From assembly GCA_964019425.1 (NCBI GenBank), contig OZ025865.1:249501-313500 (forward strand): DNA of 64,000 bases, in the 5' to 3' direction. Below the pieces are notes generated by a model, which did not search any database, was not told where the DNA came from, and saw nothing but the letters and a program-made list of their open reading frames with translations. Positions within the stretch are counted from its first letter, which is position 1. Every line of letters begins with the position of its first letter. This DNA is from Flectonema sp. DT1601 (Eukaryota; Euglenozoa; Diplonemea; Diplonemida; Diplonemidae). A program made the translations under genes and the position numbers. Shown piece by piece: positions 19,707 to 34,700 of this stretch.

Positions 19707-22700
19707 CTATCGATCTGGAAGAGGTGATGGAAGGACATTCCTCGGAGTTGTGGGTCTGACTGGTGGTGGTGTAGCTCTTCCCGGAGCATGAACCCAAGCC
19801 GGTCGAGGAGGAATCGGAGTCGTTCGAACCTTCGTTGGACTAACACTTCTGTGTCCTGAACGAGAAACTGACGGAGAACTCCCCCTCCGTGATGGTGATT
19901 GAAAAGCTTTTCTCCTTCCCGGAGATCGAGACCACCTCTTAGGAGAGGCCTGTTCTTTAAGAGCACCGCTCTGCATGGATTCAAGAACCATAAGTGTGTG
20001 AATAGTTTTAATTCCGTTACTCCAAAGTCCCAACAGAACTTCTCTCTCATCAGTTTCCTTCTCCAACAAGACAGAGAACGGATCCTTCATGAATGAAATA
20101 CTGTCCATTACTTTACTACTGTTTAAGACTTCAAGACGACCTGCTGGTTTCCCAATTCCAAGACATGATACGTTTGCGTATTGAACCTTATCAGCGGATA
20201 TTAAGTGTTGTAGTTTAGATGTAGCGATTTTATACTCTTCGATTCGTCGTTTGTGAGAATCCAATGCTGCCTTACACGAGTGATACATCAATTGTGACTT
20301 GGACAAATCAAAACGAAGTCTCATCTTTACAATCTCACTTCTCATTGCTTCTTCTTCAATCTGAAGTTTTTCTCTAATCGTATTCTCATCAGAAACACAA
20401 CAATCGACGTCTTCTTGTGCCCTAGTTGAAATCCTTGTCGTTAAATTGTGAATGTCAGTTGCGATAATTGAAGTGTAATGTGATCGTAGAAGAGATTCAC
20501 AGTATGTTTCTTCGAGAATAATAATTTCATTTCTAACATTATTCTCAGTTGCTAATAAGCCTACTAATTGATGAGAACACATATCCACTATCGAGGATCG
20601 ACCAATCACACTTCGACACTTTATTTCATCTAACAAAACACTCTGACGGCGTAGCTCTTCACGATCAATCTCCCAGTTAAGTTCAATTTCATCTTTAGCG
20701 AGAGAATCATAAATACTGCTATTCAGGTATTGTTGACCTAACCATGACGGAATCATGTCACTCGTTAACACAATTCGGTTATTTGCTTCTTCAATTTGAA
20801 TCGAATGTAACTGGTAGATTATATCACAACCTTTTAAGGCATTGTTTTGGATTAATAGTCGGTTATAATGCTCTGATTGATTGTGAGACTTCAGACATGA
20901 GGAGTGATAAAGTACGTCAGAACACTGCAGAGATAAGTCAGATTGAACGTGTTGTTGATTTGCATTTAACATTTCAAATTTATTTTTTGAAATTTGCTCA
21001 TCCAGAAGAGACAATGAAGACAAAACTGAAACCGACATCAAGCAAAACTGTTTCATTTCATTGAAATTTTCTTCACATAGTCTCATTCTCTGTAATTCCT
21101 CTTCACTCTGACATTTCATCAAATCAATCTCTATTTCAAAATCAACTACTTCGTTTCCTCTCCATAACAACAACCGTTCAAACAGCATGCAACTAATTAC
21201 GTCAGCAATCGCATCGTCTTCTTCCTTCAACACATCACAATAGTTAATACGCTCATCCCTCAATAGTTTTATTTCCCTCCTTTCAGCCTCTTCCCAAACC
21301 ATTATGCCATGGTATATTTGACTTGAAAATAACTCAATGATGTGGTTGAGAGAATCGTCGCGATGGTTTATTAAATTTTTGGTCGAGGTCAGGAATTGAA
21401 CTTGAAGGTTCTTATGTGATGATATGCATAGTTGAAAAGCAGTCTGATCAGTCTCGATAGAAAAACGAGATTGGTGTTCTGACATGAAAAAATTATGAAG
21501 TTGTTGAGCAGAAATTATTTCATTGCTGTATTGACTTTCAAGTAGAAGTCGATTTCTCGATTCTTGATCTTCTTCAAAATTGATTTCAACAGCGGAGTGC
21601 GACCTATCAAGGTATGCCAAAGTTCTTAGTGAAGACCATGAATACGGTTCGTTATCCATAATAATTAATTCTCGTTGATGATCTTCTTCGTTTTGACATT
21701 CATTAAGTTCCATCATTTGATGCCAACTAATATGTTCTTCCGTTGTTGTTTTGATTCTACTCAGAGATTGCAAAGTATGAATATGGTCGTTGCCAATATC
21801 AAAACGATCATCGCAATACCACAAACACAATACTTCTCTTTCTCTCATCTCACATAAGTCTGCACAGCAATGATTAGATAATATCGATAATGAAATGTCG
21901 TGTTGTGAAATGATTTGTTGACGGTTTAAAGTTTCGTTTTCTTGATTGAGAAGCTGACGTAGTTGAATCCTATTGTTGTTTTCATCAACTGAAATCCTCA
22001 ACGCCTCACACACAAACGAAACCCCCTCACTGTGCTGTGATATAAGTTCACTGCGATGATCCATTTCAGACAGCTCCAACAAGAATTGTTTTCGCATTTG
22101 AAATATCTCTCTTTGTCTTTGAGTATTAACTTCAACGCGAGTCAGTTTTGACATTTTACTAACGAACCCCATGAGTGACAGGTTACGTGTTAGCAACTGA
22201 GAATCAACGATGAGAGAACACTTTTGAGATTCGGAACGGTGAAGTTTGAATAAACACCTCAAATGATTCCGACAAAGTGATTCCTCAGAAGCCACGATAC
22301 TTCCAGTGATTTCAGAAGCGTTCATTAGCATTAGCATTCTAGTTGATTTTTCATCACTTATTATGGATGATATGGTCAACAAGCTCTGCTCTATGAGTGT
22401 CGACTGATGACAAAACATTTCCAAACCAACCGAATACGAATCCGCAATACTTCTCCTACAACACTCTTCATCATAATTAATAAACTGAATTTCAACAGCT
22501 GACTGTGCTCGTTGTTCATACAAAGTTGTTGTTTTTAAATTATTTTTTCGAATATCAGATTCTTCCTTCATACAGACCGATTCATTTTCAATCTGAGTCC
22601 GATTTAACGTCTCAGCTTCCACCAAACTATTGATTGCGTGATTGTTGCTTACAGACAAACATTGGTTTCTAAGATATATTTGGTGCAACAACATCGATAT

Positions 22701-25700
22701 TTTAAACGAGTTTCGTTCAATTAGCGCTCTGCTGCTCTGTTCATCAGCTGTTAAACTTGTTATGGAAGATGAGAGAATCGAAACACCTGAAGAATACTGC
22801 TCTTCAATTAGTTGTCTTCCACGATATTCATCCATGACTATGACATTTACGGTGTTTTCACGTATGTCTGTGGCGTGGTTGTAGTGGTGGTGAAATTGTT
22901 GAAAACAGTCATTTTCTGATCGCGTTGTTTCATTTCTGAGGAGGACTTCATCAGACTCGACGATCCCGACAGCAGTTTCAAAATTACTACGAGAATCACG
23001 ACAAGCGCTTTCATACATCGAAAATTGACCTTCCCGACACGAAATTATTTCATTTCTAGACACAAGTTCATCCACATCAATCGCTTTCATTCCAACTAAT
23101 AACAATCTTGTTTGATTAGTGTAAAAGGTATGAAGCTGTCGAAGTTCAATATTCAAACAGTTTGATAACACCTGTCGATTAAAACACTCGTTGTCGATGA
23201 CATTATTTTTTGATTTAAAAATCAGATGATTTTGTGTCGATAGCAAGTGTTGTTTCTTTTCAATTGACAATCTGGATTTGCATTCAGTTGAGTAGATAAC
23301 AGAGATGCTATCAAGCAGCGATGTTAATTGGACTTCATGAAACTGTCTAAGGGAATTCCATTCATCATCTTCAGAACATTTCATATTATTTCTGACACTA
23401 ATCTCATGTTCAACACAACATGTCAAAGATTCAGCACATGCATTTAATCGAAGTAGAAACTCATCATGCTTCGATAATATCATTTCTGAAAAATTCTTCC
23501 TCACCTTTTTCTCTACTGATGTTAAAAATGTTGTCGCGGTTGTTGTTGCGTTGATACTCTTACAAAACTGGTTGTGCAGCATATCAATAAAAGACAACGA
23601 GTTCGACGATATAATTTTACGACAATGACTCTCATGGGTAACGAACTCAGCCGTAGACATTCCGATGAGCAATTCAACTGCAGAAGTCAATTCATAAATA
23701 TGTAAACAGCTATCACGATATTGAGAAGCAATTATTGACCTACAACGATTCTCTGAACTTTCAAGTATTCCAATAGATTCGTTGCAATGATCAGTAAACA
23801 GCTGTCGCGTCGCAGAAATTTGATTGAAATTCGCATTCATTACCTTACCAACGCATTTTCTATCAGATTGTTCTTTATCAAACACCAGAGTGTGCTGATA
23901 GTTGTATCTGTCCATTTGGTTCTTAAATTCAGTGAATAAGACTTTCTTTGTCTGTTCTTGCATACAACATATCTTTGATCTGTTTTGCTTCGCAGCTTCC
24001 TCCAACAATGACATCGCCACTGAGAGACTTTCGATTTTATCAGTGAAATTATTATATTTTTGATTAATAATTTTACAGCAATTTGATGAAAATTGCCTTC
24101 TCCATATTTGCTCTGTTTCTTCCAACAATGATATGCTCGCTGATAACTGTTTCATCTCTGAAGCAGAACCTTCGCTAATCACAGAAAAAAATAATAACTG
24201 ATGCTCAGAAATTGACTTCCTTCCGTGTTCTTCCAATGAAATAAGAGTAATATTTCTAACAAAATCATCATGAATTGGTTTCAAAACCGTTGAATAATTA
24301 GATATAATTGCGGATCGACTACGGGATTCACTCTTTTTAATGTCATCTAAAGTTGTCTGTTGGTTTAGTATAAACGACGTGAAGGCAGTATGAAGATTTG
24401 TTATGTTATTTGAAAATATCGAACTATGCTGACGTCGGAACTTTGATTCGTTTAAAACCATTTCATTCATCTTATACGATAGAGATTCTTGATTGATATT
24501 AAAATGATCAAAGAAACATTTCAGTTCCGATATCGCCGCAGAACTAATTTCTAATCGAAGAGCTACCTCTCTTTCAGAAAGGTATGAAACAAAATTGTGA
24601 TGCTGAAGCTCTCTACGATGACTTTCCATAATATATTTTATTTTGTTTAGATGAGTCGCTTGAATCTGATTTCGAAGTACCCCCTCATCATCAGAAAGAC
24701 GTAAAACCCCAGAAACAAACTCATCCCTACTCAATACAAACATTCGATTTAAATACTCTGCTGACATATCTTCCTGCCGGATGATGAATTTCCTCTGTTT
24801 ATCAAAAGCATCTAACAAGTTCCCTTCAGAAATGATTGAACAACGTAATTGGTGTTGCTCATTCATTGCATGTTCTCGCAACTGTATTCTGATCAAGTCT
24901 TCTTGTTGGATTACTTCATTGATATTTATAAGAATAGTCCTTGCTGTATTATGTATTAATAATATCGAATTGTGACTTGTAAGAGCATCGGTCTCTAGCA
25001 AGGATCGTTTTGCATGTTCTAAATCAGATAATTGATTTATTCCGTTGGATGTTTGTTTTAAGTTTGCTTTGAAATTTTCATAAATTTCGATCATCGTTGA
25101 CATTGTTGAGTCTGACAGCTGATTTCTGATTGCGTCTTCTGACTCAGTCAGACTGTTGATTTCATTAACATTGCGTAACTTGTGGATTTGAGATGTGAAG
25201 TTACATTCAAGTTGTTGATGGTGACTGTTTATTAATTTCTCTCGATTCGTTTTTTCAGAAATTCGCAACGCCATTTCCGATTCAAAACGAAATTGCTTTT
25301 CACAAATCAATCCATAACTGTTAAATTCAATTACTGTTCTCGCAGTTGATTCCAACTTTAAAATATTATTTTGGTTTTGTGTGAAGATCTCGACAGATTC
25401 TGAAAATAATTTATAAAACAATCGTAAATCAGAATCGTTTCTCTCAATAAAATGATCTCTCGCTGTAATCTCACATTGAAACAAGACAGCAATGGCATCG
25501 TTGTTGTTCGAGATTTGTTTTTTATCCATATCATAGATGATAAAGAGTGATTGAAGATCTTCCTCCGAAGCCTGACAGATTTCAGACCTGGTTTCTAATT
25601 CAGACGACAACAGAAATGACATAGAAATCGACAGGATCTCACATTCGTATTTAAACAATTCATTCATACGAGTAATCTCTTCATCAGCTATTTCCTTCAA

Positions 25701-28700
25701 AGCTCCTCGACTGTCATTTTCATTTTCAATCAGTTTTGAGAATGATTCCCTCACTCTGTCTAATTGGATGGTAGTATAGAAACACTCCTTTGTCAGTAAT
25801 TTCCTTTCTTCAGTTTCATTGGTATTGATCTCTGTTCGATAAAGTTCCTCAGTCGGTTCTATTGTGTTGGAAATAACTGTAGACGTGTAGTCATTAAGAT
25901 TAGCAAAATCGTTGTATAAGTAAGTCAATTTCGATGAAAAATATTTTTGTTTTTCCAATCTGACATTTAATTCCAACTCTCTCAAAGATGTCATTCCGAC
26001 AGAAATCGATTCTATTTTTGATGAAATTGATTGTGAGATTCCCACAAACGAATCTTCACACGCAACAGCAATCTCATTCCTCATAAGAGACTCATTCTCT
26101 GTCATTATTTTTTTTTGATGGTTATTTTGATCGCAACTACTGGTATAAATCGACGTCATTTCACTGAACCGTTCATCTTCCAATAGCAACACGTCGCCTC
26201 TGTACGATTCTTCATCATCACAAATTTCCACAACACCTTCAGTACTATTTTTGAGTAAATTTTTAAACCAATAATCAATTGATTTGAAATGGTCTTTGGT
26301 GCTGGTTTCGAGTTGTTTTCTGAAAGTTGTCTCTGATAGTTGAATTTGATTTTTAAAAAATTCAAAACAAATCTTCGAATTATGAATATGACCAAACCAT
26401 GAATCAAACAAAGTAATAGCCTGAGATGTGATGTGTGCTCTGGTCGTTGCTTCCGATGACAGAATGTCATCAGAAAAAGTTTCCAAGACATCGTCTAGTC
26501 TTGAAGACGATAGCGTTAATAGCGATTCCAAATTGGAATTAATTATGGCTTTATAACCAGTAACCTCACCAAGTTCAATGAATTCACGTTCAACTGCTTC
26601 TTCAACGATCGTTGCAGTTTCTTGAAGAGATACATTTTTACGACTAGCTGCTTCCAATTGAAGCAACTGAGATTGCAATGCCAAACTCTTCCTTCTTGAT
26701 TCTGATAGTTGTGTTATTACTGGAGAGATGTCCAATAGCATTCTTTGTAAAGTATTCAAAACCTTATTATAATCACTTGTCAGTAGCTGTCGACTTGACT
26801 GCTCATGTTCTTGCAACGCATCAAGCTCTCTGACGTATATATGTTTGATCTTAGTCACAATCCCATCAGGTTTTAATTTTACATAAGTTGACAATAACAA
26901 ATTAAAAACTTCCTCACTAGTTTCACTTATCCTAATTCTGAAATGTTTCTCAGCGTCAATCACCGCAGCTATCGCTGTGGTATTTGATACGACCGCGATG
27001 TTGTTGAACATTTCATTCTTCGATTGGACAATAAGTTTCCTGCCGTGGTCTTCACACTTAAGCAGTGATAACATCATTTCAGATGCCCGACTGTTCTCAA
27101 ACACTTTATTCATATTATCATCACATAAAGAAGTAGATACGATTCGTAGTGTTAGTAGACCCTCGTTGGATAACTTTTCACGAGATAGATGCTCTGATTT
27201 TTGCAAAGCAACGATTCTTCCGTTGTTGTAGTTATCAAGTAAGAGACTGATTCCTTCAAAACAAGTAGATACTAGAAGGTTTCTATTGCGGTGTTCGTAT
27301 TCCTGTACTGCTGCGACAGCCGCTGTGTGTTTTTGAATTGTCGTCGATTTCAGAGTCTTTTCCATCATTCCGGTCATCTTATCGAAGACTGTGATGATGT
27401 TAGTTCGTGAGTTCCGTTCTGCCAGAATCACAAATAGTTTCTTTGATTCGAATAATGAATTGTTGATTGTGACAAACAGTTCATCATGTGATTGGATTAT
27501 TATACTTCTCGATTGGTCTTCACACTCATTTAGTATCGTCAGAACATTGTCGTCAAGTTCCATCTTTGTTTCTTCGCAGAATTTGAAGGCATCTAACCTC
27601 TGGCTGTCCAAGTCCGATACCTTTTGTTCCATCTCTCTTAGAGAAGCTTCCAAAGTGAGACTCTTCTTACGATTCCTTTCAGCATTCTCGCTGTTCTCTC
27701 TGACGGAGTTCTCGAGTTGCTGCTGGTAGTCGGATTCCATGTCTGACATCTTCTGTTGAGCCTCTCGAAGGGAGGCCTCCAAAGTGAGACTCTTCTTGCG
27801 ACTGGCTTGCAGTTCACGCTGAGCATCGTCACCGACTACCTTCAGAGTGTCTTCGTGAGCGGATTCCATGTCTCTGACGTTAGTCTGAGCCTCTCTCAAA
27901 GATGATTCCAAAGTCCGATTCTTCTTTCGAAGGTCTTCCATCGACTCGCCGTTCAGTTTTGTAGAGCGCTCCAGTTGGTCTTCGTAATCAGATTCCATGT
28001 CTCGGAGTCTTTGATGTGACTCTCTCAAGGATGCTTCCAGAGTGAGGCTTTTCTTACGAATGGCTTGCACTTCACGCTGGCCATCATCACCTAATACTTT
28101 CAGAGTGTCCTCGTGAGCGGATTCCATGTCTGACAGTTTCTGTTGAGCCTCTCTCAAGGAAGCTTCCAAAGTGAGACTCTTCTTGCGATTCCTTTCAGAG
28201 TTCTCGTTGTTCTCTTTGACGGAGTTCTCGAGTTGCTGCTGGTAGTCGGATTCCATGTCTGACATCTTCTGTTGAGCCTCTCGAAGGGAGGCTTCCAAAG
28301 TGAGACTCCTCTTGCGACTGGCTTGCAGTTCACGCTGGGCGGTGTCACCAACTGTTGACATTCCCGACAGGGTTTCTTCCATCTCTCGTAATGACGATTC
28401 TAAATTATGATTCTTCTCTCGATAGGTCTGCAGTTCACGTTGGGATAACACGTCTTGTGAGTTTAGTGAGGAAGATGATTCGCGAGGGATGGTCTGATCG
28501 ATACTCAGAATCCTATTCTCATTTTCTATTAGTTGATTAGAAAGTATTGAATTCTTCTCAATCAAGGAAGTGATCTCATTTTCTAACTCTTTTATACGGT
28601 TGTCAGACATCTGTAAAGTGTCAGGCTGCGATCCCACAGCCGTCAGCGTATTGAACTCGCATGCGACACGCAAACCTTTGTTTTGTTCTTTCAAGATGTC

Positions 28701-31700
28701 AATTTCTGATTGCAATATTTCAATTTTTACTTCCAATTCAACAGTTTTATCATCATCAGGATATTCTTTTATAGAAGTATCACAACTATTTGTTGCTACG
28801 ATTTGCTGTTCCAATTCTCTTACTCTGTTTTGTGACATTTTTAATAATTGGGTTAGCCTGTCAAAGGCTGGTTTGTCAGACTGATGTGTTCCTGTCTTTG
28901 AATAGTCTTCTTCGAGTAGCTTGCGAAGTGACGCTAACTCTTCTGTCAGGTCAGAAGCTTTAATTTGATCTTTGCTTTCGCATAAGTTTTTTATAACTTG
29001 CTGAACTGAATTTAACTCATCCTTTACACTGACTCGTTGTATGTGATCATCGCTGCTTCCGACATTTTCATCTGAACAGCTACTGAGTAATCTTTGCAAT
29101 GCACAGATGCTATCTGGTAGTTCTCTTTTCTCTCGAATACAGTCCCGAGCTGTTATCGATATTGATTTCGCAGCAGCAGAAGTTGCATAGTTTGATCCAT
29201 TCTGAAGAATGTATTCCATTAGTTCACGTAATTCAGATGAGAATTGTTTTTCATTCAAAGTATTATTCCTAGTGAGTGACACAATAAGTCTTAAAGCAGA
29301 AGCTGTTGGGTCTTCATTGGAATCGTTTGATGGAATGGAATTTGATATTTTATTTAACTCTAGAATTATAACATCTGACTGCTGACCTTCTTTAAGCTTC
29401 GCGACAAGTTTTCGAATAGCTGAAAGTTCTTCACTGAATTTTTCTTTTGAGTTGTTTTGAACAAACAGTAGTTTGTTTCGCAGTGATTGCTCTTCTAATT
29501 TTAAATCTTTAATTGCGTTATTTAACAGGGATAGTTCTGATTGAAAATGAGAGACTTCAGTGCGATGTTTGTGTCGTAAGATCGCGATCGTCTTTTTTAA
29601 ATCAGAAGTAGCCCTGTCTTGCTCTAACTGAATAACAGATTGACAAGACGCAATTGCATCAGAAGCGAGGTCCGATTCCAAAGGAGATTTCAGCCTGCTA
29701 CTGCTAGGCTGGTAATCACCAGTAGAGAGTTCTTCATCAGACATTGACAGTAGCATTGCGAGTGACTCTGGTCCCAGGTCAGTTATTTGTGTTCTCAATT
29801 TTTCATTCTCTTCTTCCAATGCTTTGATGCCTTGTCTTAGTCCTGCTGTTGTTTCTCCATCTTCGAATTCTGATAACTGCGATTTCATTACAGTGTTCTC
29901 ATCTTTTAATTTTATACATGAATCTTGTAATTGCTTTAATACGTCTAACTGAATTGTATTACTGAGGTCAGTTGTTGGATTTGATTTCTGCTGGTTGGAC
30001 TCCATTTCGCTCATCTTCTGTTCTGCTGCTCGAAGAGATGTCTCGAGAGTGAGACTCTTCTTGCGATTATTTTCAGCGTTCTCGTTGTTATCTCTGACAG
30101 AGTTCTCGAGTTGCTGCTGGTAGTCGGATTCCATGTCTGACATCTTCTGTTGAGCCTCTCGGAGGGATGATTCAAGAGTGAGACTCTTCCTTCGAAGGTC
30201 TTCCATCGACTCGCCATTCAGTTTTGTAGAGCGCTCCAGTTGGTCTTCGTAATCAGATTCCATGTCTCGAAGTCTTTGATGTGACTCTCTCAAGGATGCT
30301 TCCAGAGTGAGGCTTTTCTTGCGAATGGCTTGCACTTCACGCTGGCCATCATCACCTAATACTTTCAGAGTGTCCTCGTGAGCGGATTCCATGTCTGACA
30401 GTTTCTGTTGAGCCTCTCTCAAGGAAGCTTCCAAAGTGAGACTCTTCTTGCGATTCCTTTCAGAGTTCTCGTTGTTCTCTTTGACGGAGTTCTCGAGTTG
30501 CTGCTGGTAGTCGGATTCCATGTCTGACATCTTCTGTTGAGCCTCTCTCAAGGAAGCTTCCAAAATGAGATTTTTCTTGCGATTCCTTTCAGCGTTCTCG
30601 TTGTTCTCTCCGACGGAGTTCTCGAGTTGCTGCTGGTAGTCGGATTCCATGTCTGACATCTTCTGTTGAGCCTCTCGAAGGGATGATTCCAAAGTGAGAC
30701 TCTTCTTACGATGTTTGTCAACTACGTCGCCTCGTTCTCTCGAACTTGAGTCGAGTTGCTGTTGGTAGTCGGATTCCATGTCTGACATATTTCGTCGCGC
30801 TTCTTGCAAAGATGATTCCAAAGTAGAAGTCTTCTTCTGATAGGTCTGAAGTTGTTGTTGTGTTTTATCGTTGAGTACGCGAAGTGAATCCTCGAGTTGT
30901 TGCTCGTGAGCGGATTCTATTTCTGACATCTTCTGTTGAGCCTCTCGAAGGGATGATTCTAAAGTGAGACTCTTCTTACGACTGGCCTGCAGTTCACGTT
31001 GAGCATCATCACCGACTACCTTCAGAGTGTCCTCGTGAGCGGATTCCATGTCTGACATCTTCTGTTGAGCCTCTCTCAAGGAAGCTTCTAAAGTGATACT
31101 CTTCTTGCGATTCCTTTCAGTGTTCTCGCTGTTCTCTCTGACGGAGTTCTCGAGTTGCTGCTGGTAGTCGGATTCCATGTCTGACATCTTCTGTTGAGCC
31201 TCTCGAAGGGAAGCTTCCAAAGTGAGACTCTTCTTTCGACTGGCCTGCAGTTCACGCTGAGCATCGTCACCGACTACCTTCAGAGTGTCCTCGTGAGCGG
31301 ATTCCATGTCTCTGACGTTAGTCTGAGCCTCTCTCAAAGATGATTCCAAAGTCCGATTCTTCTTTCGAAGGTCTTCCATCGACTCGCCGTTCAGTTTTGT
31401 AGAGCGCTCCAGTTGGTCTTCGTAATCAGATTCCATGTCTCGAAGTCTTTGATGTGACTCTCTCAAGGATGCTTCCAGAGTGAGGCTTTTCTTGCGAATG
31501 GCTTGCACTTCACGCTGGCCATCATCACCTAATACTTTCAGAGTGTCCTCGTGAGCGGATTCCATGTCTGACAGTTTCTGTTGAGCCTCTCTCAAGGAAG
31601 CTTCCAGAGTGAGACTCTTCTTGCGATTCCTTTCAGTGTTCTCGTTGTTCTCTCTGACGGAGTTCTCGAGTTGCTGCTGGTAGTCGGATTCCATGTCTGA

Positions 31701-34700
31701 CATCTTCTGTTGAGCTTCTCGAAGGGATGATTCCAAAGTGAGACTCTTCTTACGATGTTGTTCAGCAGCTTCACTGTTTTCTCTGAGAGACAACTCAAGC
31801 TGCTGGTAATCTGATGATTCACTTCCTGTTATCTGTTGTTGAGTCTCCAGAGGAGATGTTTCTACTGCGAGACCCTTTCTCTGAACTTGCTGCTCTTTGA
31901 CACGAATGTCTTGTAATTCCTCATCAGCACTCTTTTGGAAAGTAACACTCCGCTTACGGATGGGAGAGTCGGATGTGAATTTATAATTATCGAGTTGCTG
32001 CTGGTAGTCGGATTCCATGTCTGACATTTGTAATTTCATTTTTTGAACTGACTGCTCCAGAGCGAGACTTTTCCTTCGATGATGCTGAAGCTCTTCGTCA
32101 GTTGACTCGGTGCGTATTCTAAGTGAGTTCTCAAGTTGTTGTTTGTGAGTAGATTCCATCTCAGATATCTGTTTCTGCATATCATTCAAAGCTGTTTCCA
32201 GAGATAGACTCTTCTTTCGATGAGATTCACTTTCATTGTTTGAAGACTCAAGTTGGTTAAGGTATTCAGATTCCATTACACTCATTCGTTGTTTCATACT
32301 ATCGAGGGTGACCTTTAGAGAGGATTTATCCTTTTCAGCAGTTTCGTTATTTTGTTTTAGAGAACAGTCGAGTTGTTGCTGGTAGTCGGATTCCATGTCT
32401 GACATCTTTTGTTCCATCTGTTGAAGGGAAGCTTCCAAAGTGAGACTCTTCTTGCGATTCCTTTCAGCATTCTCGCCGTTCTCTCTGACAGAGTTCTCGA
32501 GTTGCTGCTGGTAGTCGGATTCCATGTCTGACATCTTCTGTTGAGCCTCTCGAAGGGATGATTCCAAAGTGAGACTCTTCTTGCGATTCCTTTCAGCATT
32601 CTCGCCGTTCTCTCTGACAGAGTTCTCGAGTTGCTGCTGGTAGTCGGATTCCATGTCTGACATCTTCTGTTGAGCCTCTCGAAGGGATGATTCCAAAGTG
32701 AGACTCTTCTTACGATGTTTGTCAACTACGTCGCCTCGTTCTCTCGAACTTGAGTCGAGTTGCTGCTGATAGTCGGATTCCATGTCTGACATATTTCGTC
32801 GCGCTTCTTGCAAAGATGATTCCAAAATAGAATTCCTCTTCTGATAGGTCTGAAGTTGTTGTTGTGTTTTATCGTTGAGTACGCGAAGTGAATCCTCGAG
32901 TTGTTGCTCGTGAGCGGATTCTATTTCTGACATCTTCTGTTGAGCCTCTCGAAGGGATGATTCTAAAGTGAGACTCTTCTTGCGACTGGCCTGCAGTTCA
33001 CGTTGAGCATCATCACCGACTACCTTCAGAGTGTCCTCGTGAGCGGATTCCATGTCTGACATCTTCTGTTGAGCCTCTCGAAGGGATGCTTCCAAAGTGA
33101 GACTCTTCTTGCGATTCCTTTCAGTGTTCTCGTTGTTCTCTCTGACAGAGTTCTCGAGTTGCTGCTGGTAGTCGGATTCCAGTTCCGAAACCTTCTGTTG
33201 CATTTCCCGTAAAGCTGTTTCAAGAGTAAGACTCTTCTTACGAAAAGCCTGTAGTTGTTGTTGTGAATCATCACTGACCACACGGTGAGAGTCTTCAAGT
33301 TGTTGTTCATGATCAGCTTCCATTTCTTTAATGTGTCGCTGCATTTCTTGAATAGCTGTTTCAAGTTTGAGACTCTTCCTGCGGCAGGTTTCTAACTCTA
33401 TTTGTACATCAGAACTAACAGCTACAGTGTCGTCGTATTTCGATTCCATCTCTCGGAGTTTTTGTTGAGCTTCTGATGCTGACAACTCTAAAGTGAGACT
33501 CTTCTTGCGATTCCTTTCAGCGCTCTCGTTGTTCTCTCTGACGGAGTTCTCGAGTTGCTGCTGGTAGTCGGATTCCATGTCTGACATCTTCTGGTGAGCC
33601 TCTCGGAGGGATGATTCCAAAGTGAGATTCTTCTTACGACTGGCCTGCAGTTCACGCTGAGCATCGTCACCGACTACCTTCAGAGTGTCTTCGTGAGCGG
33701 ATTCCATGTCTCTGACGTTAGTCTGAGCCTCTCTCAAAGATGATTCTAAAGTCCGATTCTTCTTTTGGAGGTCTTCAATAGAATCACGAGAGAGCTGAAG
33801 GTCATTTTTATAATCAGATTCTACACTTAGTAGTTTCTGATTAACATCAGATAGCGATTGCTTTAAGAGATTAGTTTTAGTTTTATTTTGTTCTTCAAGT
33901 TGTTGTTTGTCTGAGTGCATGTTACGCAAAGATGATTCGAGATTAGAGTTTATGCTGTGAGATTTATTGAGTTCAGCTTTCATTAAAACTTTGTCAGCGA
34001 ATGATTCATGTTGTTGTTTGATTACTTGTCTACATGATTGTTCTTTTTGAAAAAGGATGGTCATGGAGCTCACGATGCTATGAGTTGTCAATGATCGAAG
34101 GACATCACTCTCATGAGACTTAAAACTTTTTATTGAGGTAATGATATTATCTTCGACAGATGTGATGGAGTCTCTCTCAGCAGTTTCTTCCAAACACAAG
34201 AATTGTAAATTATCAGAATGAACGGGTGTGTTTGATGTCTGAATTGGAATTTGAACACTAAAATATATTTTTATAATTTCAAAAACTGAATTTTCTGCTG
34301 CTGTCAATCCAACTCTCAACGATGACTCCTCTATAACCGCATCACCAAGAGCATCACCACTACCACTACTATTTGAAGAGTGAACGAGTCCCAGCGATAA
34401 GAACAAAATATTATTTCTATCTCTCTGAACCTTTTCTAGGTCAGATATTAAGTTTTCTACATTATCAGTGGAGATCATGTGAGATGATTGATTTGGTTGT
34501 TGTCTCATTACAAAAGAATAACGACAAGCAGTTTTAATCGTGTTCAAATCATCACACTGAGATGACATAATCACATCTCTTGATAGCAGTTCTTGCTGTT
34601 GAACTTTTTGATATGAAGAAACTCTTCTGGGAGAGATTGTTAGTGTTTTGTCTAATTCAACGATCGACTCTTTTTGTTTCTGTTCTAAAATATTGATATC

